Of a DNA stretch of 64,000 nt, positions 59,201-64,000 are shown one piece after another (positions within the stretch are counted from its first letter, which is position 1; every line of letters starts with the position of its first letter). The notes under the pieces were generated by a model that searched no databases, was not told the origin of the DNA, and was given only the letters and a program-made list of their open reading frames with translations. Where the stretch lies: positions 4,479,477 to 4,543,476 of the forward strand of contig OY755045.1 of assembly GCA_963576565.1 (NCBI GenBank), given 5' to 3'. Origin of the DNA: Aspidapion aeneum. Its lineage: Eukaryota > Arthropoda > Insecta > Coleoptera > Brentidae. Made by a program: the position numbers and the translations under genes.

Positions 59201-61200
59201 CAGTTCGTAAGAGTGTCAAACACTATGTTAGCTGAAAATTTTATGAAAATCGGTTCAGCGGTTGAGGAGTTATCGGACAGAAATAATATACACACAGAAC
59301 ACACACACAGACAGACATCACGACGATATTGTTAGGATAGGTCAAAAGACATCCAAATAACACATTTTTTGAGTTATCTGAAAAAAAATTTTTTTGTCGA
59401 AAATAATTCCTTCTCTAGCCATTGCTGCGCGTGCTAGGTAGGTAATAAGAAATAGGAAACATTTTTGTTACCTGAATTCGCCACTGGCTAACTGAATGAG
59501 CTGTCCCTTGTTAAAATTCTGCGTTGAGGTGTTGTTGTTTAACGGCTTTTTGGGGGAGCGCGGAGGGGAGATCGTGGCCTGGAGTCTCTTCCTACCCTCC
59601 GGCGGCCGTTGCAAGTCCATCGTTCCATGTCTAACTGGTCCATTGTCTTGAGATAGGAGTCTTAAATAAAGAGAGAACAAAATATGGGATGGGAATACAA
59701 CTTAACGACCGATTTACCATATACACACTACAGTTTGCTGGCGATCAAGTAATTTTAGCTAATGATAAAGAAGACATGGAGTATATAATGAGAAAGTTAA
59801 TGGAAGAATACCAAAAGTGGGGATTAACAGTGAACGTGGACAAGACACAGAAGAACTGGACAACAGACCAGTAATATCTCCATGCAATGAGTATGTATAC
59901 TTGGGTGTCACATTTGATAAGATAGGAACAGACTGTAAAGAACTGGAAAAAAAAATAGTAAAAGCAAAAAAGGTTATTGGATGGCTTAACAGTATTTTAT
60001 GGAGCAGAGAGATAAAAAAAAATGAAAAATTTAATTTATATGAAACCATGGTGAAAAGCACGCTGTTCTATGGAATAGAGACTTGTCGCGTAACAGAAAA
60101 AAAAATACAAAACAAAAATGGAAAGTGTCGAAATGGACGCAATAAGAAGATCAATGGGAATATCTAGAACAGATCACATAAGAAATGGGATCATAAAAGA
60201 AAGAATGGGAATCGAGGGAAGCATAACGGATGACATCACTAAAAGGCAATTGATATGATACGGCCATGTACAACGGATGAACGACGAAAGATTACCAAAG
60301 CAGGTCCTAGAATGGCAACCAATAGGGCGCAGAAAAGAGGGCGTCCTAAACTAGAATGGTAACAGTCAATCCAAAGATCAATGAGTCAAAAAAATCTGGC
60401 AGAAGATGATTGTCAAAATCGAAGGAGGTGGAGAATAGGCGTCGGACAATGTAGAAAAACGTTCTAACCGACATAATAATAAAATAATAATAAAAATTAA
60501 TTTTGCTATACTCAATCATTACGGCTGAAAGCTAGTTAGACGCTGTTTTAAAAACCAATGGTTTTATGAATATAGCCAACATACCTATGTTTCATAGACC
60601 CCTCCTTCCCCGATGGCACCGGTACTTTAAAACTGGGACTATGTTGTGTGGAGGTGGGCGTTCCCGGAGTCACTGGGGGCGTTCGTTTATCCCTCGGTAC
60701 CGCCTGCACTGGCTTGACAATTGTCGAACTGGGAGGACTGAACGTCGCAGGCGGTGGAAGAAAAGTTCCGGTACTGCTCGCCGTCGGCGTACCTGTCAAA
60801 TTACAGAAAATTCTTAGTTTAAACACGTTTTTACGCCACACATAATTTTATTTGAGATCAAATCTAGAAAACTTATAAACAAACACGTTTATTCGTTACC
60901 CCCGTTATATGTATTGACAAAAATTGTTTATTTTTATTTTTCTATAGGATCTAATCAATGCTAGAATATAGAGGAGCGATATTTTTATCCTTTAACTTAA
61001 ATAAATTTGATGTCGCGTCTCTGTTTTATAAAAATATATAAATAAACATAGAAGGGTCTCTAATATTGACCAGCTTACCAGGTGAGAAGATTTCCTGTGG
61101 ACTCAGTGGCGTCGGAGGAAAATTGGTGGGCGTCCTAAGGTAGGGCTGTGAGATCAACGATGGGGGGTAAGGAAAGGGAAACGGATTGCTAGAATATAAC
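40849..61200 (-). CDS. Atx-1: Ataxin-1 homologue, 3' six exons (5' end outside window)
   Basis: Join of 61200-61079, 60792-60585, 59660-59472, 58885-58735, 44437-44247 and 41203-40849; every junction is GT-AG and in phase. Ataxin-1 is a nuclear RNA- and protein-binding factor that works with the repressor Capicua. The Pro/Ser/Thr-rich N-terminal part (FPFPYPPSLISQPYLRTP) leads into the AXH domain: KGQLIQLASGEF, RRIEEMRTEDFIQSAEKSP, STVVRIEERVG, EHPYFVMGQGWASCSPERT, LQVGDVLVSLTPR. The last exon holds RKRRWSAPD, equivalent to the human nuclear-localisation/14-3-3 site around Ser776. Only four Gln in a row, so no polyQ tract here. A 14.3 kb intron splits the AXH domain and holds an unrelated ORF plus transposons. 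Identity is very secure; the first exons are not in this window. Confidence 0.95.
41640..43330 (+). pseudogene. Mariner-like DDE transposase remnant (split)
   Basis: The second and third catalytic regions (QQDGTPPHNA; WPARSPELTLLDF) are recognisable; in-frame stops and a 1.1 kb insertion make it non-functional. Confidence 0.8.
42093..43219 (+). mobile_element. hAT element nested in the mariner copy, 8 bp TSD GATAGAAG
   Basis: Inverted ends CATTGGCGTAGCTAG; GATAGAAG at 42085-42092 and 43220-43227. An ORF at 42605-42943 carries the hAT C-terminal dimerisation segment (PLFKVASILPISSATCERSF, SAMRRVFNWL). Internally deleted. Confidence 0.92.
44247..44437 (-). CDS. Atx-1: Ataxin-1 exon (AXH end)
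   Basis: Acceptor GGTTACAG, donor GTAAGT. VEIESTPEHPYFVMGQGW to GDVLVSLTPRKE. Confidence 0.95.
44494..44750. mobile_element. MITE of the AGGGACCTATTGC family (copy 3)
   Basis: AGGGACTTCTTTCAATAAAG to CTTTATTGCAATAAGTACCT; 57 bp from the AXH exon acceptor. Confidence 0.75.
45001..45996 (-). CDS. Unrecognised intronless ORF nested in the ataxin-1 intron, 331 aa
   Basis: First ATG at 45996 (MNQKEFMKIHWGRDSSDS), stop at 45001; an in-frame GTG lies four codons upstream. No family recognised. Visible: an acidic Ser-rich patch DSSDSDSSDEHGD (~14-26), a basic KRKFSKKESSKRQ stretch (~146-158), an imperfect internal repeat (YMKENYTKSTNGG and IKKNYSKAITEGN), a hydrophobic FVGLLVLYSEEEN, and a Lys-rich C-terminus ending LRISDDSE. 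No membrane span or signal; largely disordered and charged. A frame this long in ~33% GC DNA is unlikely by chance. Same strand as ataxin-1, no transposon termini at its edges. It could be a young or fast-evolving gene, or a domesticated or captured coding piece. Expression unknown. Confidence 0.6.
   Translation of the reverse strand: MNQKEFMKIHWGRDSSDSDSSDEHGDVNWRLIRPPPIDPEKHKDDIVVVYKKDNLAFTAPDSKSIDLIVKRNNVDMRTSPTHVKNSSFQLKCLDSRIHGESSINIAKPKDSLEFDAPFKDLILSKDSKENVETPWLGKNSLWEEPKRKFSKKESSKRQNVSSNLEHKLIPTSNFFELLDIEEDEGSANNYMKENYTKSTNGGVNVEIDQEADCASNNIKKNYSKAITEGNIINKSKKDIISKESYNKNKTKINNVQKPIRFVGLLVLYSEEENPSNLVGKNDPSLKPKLFKWAKAKSSVKFKNIEGNNLKKGEVDFIKNSFDILRISDDSE
46413..47747. mobile_element. 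Fold-back element, CTGAGGGCACGGTAGT end (fuller copy)
   Basis: Right end ACTACCGTGCCCTCAG. Left arm 46413-47230 and right arm 47230-47747 are inverted (GGTCAAATATGGGCTGAAA; CAGCCCATATTTGACC). It carries the same internal direct repeats as 16385-17500. Confidence 0.75.
48273..48979. mobile_element. TIR element with TGCT duplication and HTH ORF
   Basis: Ends CTGCCGTGCAATGCAG and CTGCTGTGCAAAGC (inverted), flanked by TGCT at 48269-48272 and 48980-48983. The intact empty site (CCGCTGCTTGAG) is present in the sister pogo copy near 7013. Contains 48567-48875. Confidence 0.8.
48567..48875 (+). CDS. Short transposase N-terminal-like ORF (102 codons)
   Basis: From the internal Met, MPRNKYNRYNKQ then FFQQEREQVRNG and RAAEATKLSPTTIVNIKKN, a helix-turn-helix like that starting many insect DDE transposases. 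No DDE region follows, so at most a DNA-binding remnant. Confidence 0.5.
   Translation: MKYPSLSIKNNLSEIILKSCKMPRNKYNRYNKQLQLIILNILAFFQQEREQVRNGIALQFENAIQRAAEATKLSPTTIVNIKKNLRHTFFSHLVTSLQMRII
49320..49376. mobile_element. Right-end fragment of the AGGGACCTATTGC MITE
   Basis: TGCATGGCTTTATTGCAATA then AGTCCCT. Confidence 0.65.
49982..50700. other. GC-richer island in the ataxin-1 intron
   Basis: Markedly more CpG than its surroundings. It holds a 72-codon minus-strand frame (50200-49982, MSPSLKDMPMVGF to YVMGQFD) with no recognised family. It could be an alternative promoter, a gene fragment or an old element. Confidence 0.3.
51130..51537. mobile_element. AT-rich MITE pair, copy 1
   Basis: Matches 52287-52677 throughout (TTTAACGCAGCGTTTAATCT, AACAAAGCAAATTGTCTT). 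Ends near TTTTTTACCGTGT. Confidence 0.8.
51774..51975. mobile_element. Small MITE with GGTGTCCCAAAA ends
   Basis: GGTGTCCCAAAATTCCGAGT at left and inverted TTTTGGGACACCCT at right; CCCAAATATCTTCTGAA paired; central AGATCTATTTTATG inverted pair. Confidence 0.7.
52287..52677. mobile_element. AT-rich MITE pair, copy 2
   Basis: Second copy of 51130-51537, same orientation, ~750 bp apart. Confidence 0.8.
52697..52930 (+). pseudogene. BEL/Pao-type LTR retrotransposon integrase fragment
   Basis: KAIHLEDVANLSSEALLGYF, RRFIFRSGR and YSGRGTNFKGA match the integrase core where BEL elements read KAVHLE and SDNGTNF. The catalytic Asp of SDNGT is replaced. No LTRs seen. Confidence 0.65.
53495..54430 (+). 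pseudogene. hAT transposase fragment, TTF/ZMYM type (copy 2)
   Basis: Terminus CAGTTGTGGCTGCCACAG. Frame 53818-54240 reads [49 protein letters not shown] and PAWVVKGMCGIKHFSEKL, then degenerates (RLIDCLKFCGIFEVALQGHD). Confidence 0.82.
54612..54855 (+). other. Exon-like open segment after a strong acceptor
   Basis: TTTAATTTTCAG ends at 54610. One frame gives FDVDGLHIRLGYEKDDLP and ends at TAG 54747-54749; another, from ATG 54661, gives 64 aa (MIYRALPRRTGTMLSLNERP) ending 54855. Not recognised. Confidence 0.3.
55330..55770. repeat. Four tandem ~115 bp units
   Basis: AGAAGAGATATCCAAAAAGC, CATTCTACGACGTTCTCTTC and CGACATTAGCTT recur at ~115 bp spacing with drift. Confidence 0.75.
55800..55995 (+). 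pseudogene. Possible gag-like remnant
   Basis: LTRQESAKMEELTKMMQTLA, a stop, then MEQNKNDMRQTSEQNQDD: Met/Gln/Glu-rich coiled-coil like LTR-element gag leaders. Weak. Confidence 0.35.
56001..56545 (-). pseudogene. hAT transposase fragment, TTF/ZMYM type (copy 3)
   Basis: Terminus CAGTGGCGGCTGCTACAGGG at 56545 (minus strand). Contains [40 protein letters not shown], internally deleted. A GTAAGT-like site at the end suggests the parent gene was spliced. Confidence 0.8.
56640..56830 (+). other. Possible Penelope-like terminus with hammerhead-type core
   Basis: CTGATAATGGTCGTCTAGAC then CGAAA: close to the CUGAUGA-helix II-GAAA core, with GGCA and TGCC able to pair outside. Preceded by GTCCAGACTGAAGAACCAG. 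One core base differs from consensus. Confidence 0.35.
57185..57293. repeat. Dispersed repeat split by 57296-58438
   Basis: CCATTAGCACACTCC and GAACTCCACGCTATA; continues at 58441-58520 (GAAAACGGTTTTTGTAAATA). Same family at 3515-3610, 5400-5460 and 59000-59160. Confidence 0.65.
57296..58438. mobile_element. Non-autonomous mariner-type element, TA duplication
   Basis: CAGGGTGTCCCAAATAAAAG and inverted end; ~65 bp paired termini; TA at 57294-57295 and 58439-58440. Same termini as 41257-44047, no transposase motif. Confidence 0.88.
58735..58885 (-). CDS. Atx-1: Ataxin-1 exon (AXH middle)
   Basis: Acceptor AATTTTAG, donor GTAAGA. RIEEMRTEDFIQSAEKSP to TYDHRRAQ. Confidence 0.95.
59472..59660 (-). 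CDS. Atx-1: Ataxin-1 exon (start of AXH)
   Basis: Acceptor TATTTAAG, donor GTAACA. GRKRLQATISPPRSPKKP to KGQLIQLASGEF. Confidence 0.93.
59690..60535 (+). mobile_element. LINE reverse-transcriptase 3' fragment
   Basis: FTIYTLQFAGDQVILAND, KWGLTVNVDKTQ, EYVYLGVTFDKIGTDCKELE, MVKSTLFYGIETCRVTEK, SMGISRTDHIRN and LEWQPIGRR; ends in an ATAATAATAAA tail (~60470-60497). The FADD box reads FAGD. In an ataxin-1 intron, opposite strand. Confidence 0.8.
60585..60792 (-). CDS. Atx-1: Ataxin-1 exon (Pro/Ser/Thr-rich)
   Basis: Acceptor TTGACAG, donor GTATGT. PTASSTGTFLPPPATFSPP to GKEGSMKH. Confidence 0.87.
61079..61200 (-). CDS. Atx-1: Ataxin-1 exon (Pro-rich)
   Basis: Acceptor TTCGCAG, donor GTAAGC. 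LYSSNPFPFPYPPSLISQPY to SPQEIFSP. Confidence 0.85.
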
Positions 61201-61318
61201 CTGCGAACAAAAAGGAAGAAAATATTTCATTGGCGTACGCAGTATTTCGGCTTAGGCTAGTAGGGAAAGTCTTTATACTTTTCACGGTGCCTAGGTGTGT
61301 TCGGATCTTGCCTTAATT

Positions 61319-61399
61319 TTTTAAAAATTCAAAAAATATTAGTTGTTCATATCATATCTAACTTTTGTTTACAGAAATCAGCTGAACCACCAGTGACGT

Positions 61400-61404
<5 letters not shown>
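61319..61404. repeat. Half copy of the 34967-35512 fold-back MITE
   Basis: AAAATATTAGTTGTTCATAT and CAGCTGAACCACCAGTGACG match one arm; it runs into a TA repeat. Confidence 0.75.

Positions 61405-61473
<69 letters not shown>
61404..61473. repeat. (TA)n microsatellite
   Basis: About 35 TA dinucleotides between two elements. Confidence 0.97.
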
Positions 61474-61474
<1 letters not shown>

Positions 61475-61477
<3 letters not shown>

Positions 61478-62352
61478 TGTCCCCCATTGACATTAGTCAC
61501 GTGATCACTGTCATGGTGGCAAATTCAAAAAATTAGTCATGAAACCCCACAAAGTGAGGTTAGATGGCAGAATATCGAAAAAAGTTATTTGAAAAAAGTG
61601 TTTAGAATGTCATTTTAGGGTCTCCTATGAAATTTGGAGCAATAATAATAAAAAATAAGAAATACCCTATGTTTGGCCCTAGCCTAATTATGAATTAATT
61701 TTATACAGATTTTATTATTGAAATAGTTCAACTAACGTAATATTTAATGGGCAAAGGTAAAATAATTCCAAATTCTTTATTAAAGTCATTCATAAAAAAT
61801 TAAATAAAAATATCCGATTGGCACATGTACATTTCTTGTCGCAATGGCCTTTTGTTTTGACAGTTTGTAAGTTTCCGTAAAAGAACAACGTCATTGATAT
61901 TATTTATTAAATAATATCAATGATGAGGCTTTTTTCTATTGTGGTATTAATACTAAGTTCACGGAAACCTTACAAACTGTTAAAAAAAAGGCCATTGCAA
62001 CAAGAAAGGTACATGTGCTAATCGGATATTTTTATTTAATTTTTTATGAGCGACTTCAATTAAGAATTTGGAATCATTTTACCGTAATCCATTAAATATT
62101 GCGTTACTTAAACTATTTCAATAATAAAAATCTGTATAAAATTAATTCATAATAAGGTTAGGGTCAAAAATAGGGTATTTCTTATTTTGTAATATTATTG
62201 CTCCAAATTTCATAGACGACCCTAAAATGACGTTCTAAACACTTTTTTTTAAATAACTTTTTTCGATATTTTGCGATTTAACCTCACTTTTTGGGTTTTC
62301 ATGACTAATTTTTTGAATATGCCGCCATGACAGTGTGCATGTGACAAATGTC
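61475..62352. mobile_element. Near-complete palindromic fold-back element
   Basis: Arms pair from GACATTAGTCACGTG (left) and CATGTGACAAATGTC (right) to the centre near 61905, where ATTGATATTATTTATTAAAT is followed by its continuation AATATCAATGA. Outer CAGTGTCCCCC is kept only at the left. Confidence 0.82.
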
Positions 62353-62479
62353 AAAATGTCTTTTTATTATATTCAACAAGCAGGATTGATCGTATATAAA
62401 AATTTTTCCCATATCTCACAAATAAAAATTTTCCCATATGTTGCGAACATTATGGGGGACGGTTCGGTTCGGTTATATA

Positions 62480-62645
62480 CAGTCGAACCTCTATAACTCG
62501 AACCCCTCTATAACTCGAACATTTTAAGCAGTCCCTGCACTTTTTACATGTATTTAAACCTATGTAACTCGAGTTTCTATAACTCGAACTCTCCATAACT
62601 CGAACTGTTTTGGTTGTCCCTTCAGGTTCGAGTTATAGAGGTTCG

Positions 62646-62649
<4 letters not shown>
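62480..62649. mobile_element. 170 bp pogo-like MITE, TA duplication
   Basis: CAGTCGAACCTCTATAACTC and inverted end, TA both sides. The unit CTATAACTCGAAC is repeated several times inside. Confidence 0.85.
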
Positions 62650-62687
<38 letters not shown>

Positions 62688-63080
62688 CAGATCCGAAGAC
62701 CGGTCTATTCTAAGGATCTTCGCTAGTAGGTACCATAAAGTAGATAGTAGAAAAAATTGAACGCTTTTTCCCCTGATTGCCTGATGATATTTGATTTGAC
62801 TAAATAATCTTAGACCCGATCAAAAAGGAGATTAATTGATTAATTGCTCAATTAAGCAAAACAGCTGTTAATAAATATGTTTAGCGCATTGAGTTCTATA
62901 TCCTTAAATTTTTCTACTTCTTGGAAGTACGCAAAACCTGGCGTATAACAGATTTCTTTTTCTTATGCTCTCAGGTTCCTTCCAACGAAATAGAAGAATT
63001 TTGAGATAATCGAATCAGTATCAGTGTAATACCATTTCTAATCACCATACAAGAAGACCATTAACGTAAATACGTTAATA

Positions 63081-63501
63081 GATAGTTTAAGTTGTGCGAC
63101 GTATGTTTACGTAAGTATGAGATTTGACAGTTACGCAAGCGCACTTCGTCACACCGTCGTTAAGGTCACGTTAGGAGCTTACGTAGTTACGTTAGCTTAC
63201 GACAGTCTGCGGGCACCTTAACGTTACCAAAGAATAGAATTGGTTGATTGACCGATCGAAAAATGAGGCCTAGACGCTTCTAGTACAAACGATTCTTTGC
63301 AAATATATTCCTACTGTAGTTGAAAAGACAAAAACAAAATAGTACCATTAAAAAACACAGTGCCGAATTCCATATTCTCTGCTATTAGTAGACTTGTTAT
63401 GGTAACGTAAAAACATTCAACTTAAACTCAAATTTGGAACAACACGTAGAGCGCTTAACGTGCAGTTTTACGTAAAAATACGTAGTACAACTTAAACTAT
63501 C
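63081..63501. mobile_element. TA-flanked MITE, copy 2
   Basis: GATAGTTTAAGTTGTGCGAC with inverted right end; TA at 63079-63080 and 63502-63503. Sister of 19766-20198. Confidence 0.85.
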
Positions 63502-63503
63502 TA

Positions 63504-64000
63504 ATGAGGGAGATAGAAGCATAGACCTATATTACGAATGGACTGGGGTCCCATACTCGAAAATGGATTCCAGAGTGAGATGGGCTAGTCCGGGCAAAAA
63601 ACGGACAAAACGCATTATATTGTATGGGAAAGACCTCTTTTTTTAATTAATTCGAATCTTTGAGTTACAAAAACGACTTTGCTGAAAGTAAAGAAGTTTT
63701 TGCGATTGCTCTAGAATCTAGCAAGGCGAAGTTTATTACGAATTTTCATTTAAAAACATACTTAAACTTAAGTTAAACTAGTATTTTTTTAAATTTGATA
63801 AAATATGACAAGGACATTAAGTTTACACGTCTGAAATGTCTACTTTGAGACCTTTAAGGTACCCACAAAACACCAAAAGATACTATTAATAATGTACAGG
63901 GTAATCAAGATAATTTTGCACTATTGCAAACTTTATTTTAAAAAATCTGAAACTTGTAATGGTAGGACAAATTACAAGAAAAAATAGGTAGCAGATATAT
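63504..64000. other. Unassigned, presumably ataxin-1 upstream intron
   Basis: No exon recognised on the minus strand. Confidence 0.4.

Noticed and set aside
61297..61536. 79-codon frame with an IYIYIY run
   Set aside because: Translation of the TA microsatellite.
62580..62649. GGTTCGA words suggesting a tRNA T-loop
   Set aside because: No acceptor stem or anticodon arm; the words belong to the repeated CTATAACTCGAAC unit of a MITE.

Overview
This is a eukaryotic, AT-rich nuclear window. It has short exons with GT-AG introns and dense, nested DNA transposons, and the protein sequences look insect-like (probably a beetle or another insect with a large, repeat-rich genome; the order is an inference). 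No bacterial features are present.

Four conserved host genes can be assembled exon by exon. (1) 725-11318, minus: a TMX1-type membrane thioredoxin, six coding exons, CPAC active site. (2) 12027-13136, plus: a class II ARF GTPase (ARF4/Arf102F-like), two exons, head-to-head with TMX1 across a ~700 bp shared promoter interval. (3) 16305-28830, minus: the complete coding sequence of Cdk9 (P-TEFb kinase), six exons, 390 aa. (4) 40849-61200, minus: the 3' six exons of an ataxin-1 homologue, with the AXH domain and the RKRRWSAP motif; its 5' end lies beyond the window. An unrecognised intronless 331-codon ORF (45001-45996, minus) sits inside the 14.3 kb ataxin-1 intron.

The remaining sequence is mostly mobile DNA. 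Non-LTR elements: a 5'-truncated Jockey-type copy at 1473-3492 with a 14 bp target duplication, an almost intact RT ORF at 18045-19765, and RTE-like pieces at 8740-9620 and 59690-60535. DNA elements: hAT (including TTF/ZMYM-type transposase pieces at 22154, 53495 and 56545, and a hAT nested in a mariner-like element at 41257-44047), several pogo-like families with CAGT termini and TA duplications, long fold-back elements, and many MITEs. There is also a BEL/Pao integrase scrap, a possible Penelope-like terminus, and a ~170 bp satellite array at 30640-32030.

The best candidates for something undescribed are: two 60-62 bp elements with perfect 8 bp target duplications (22034-22240); a terminal-repeat family whose internal minisatellites differ completely between copies (12113-12545 and 28217-28558); a 9 bp-TSD element built from oppositely oriented tandem arrays (5712-6869); and the nested orphan ORF. 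All coordinates and motifs were read by eye, with no database search.
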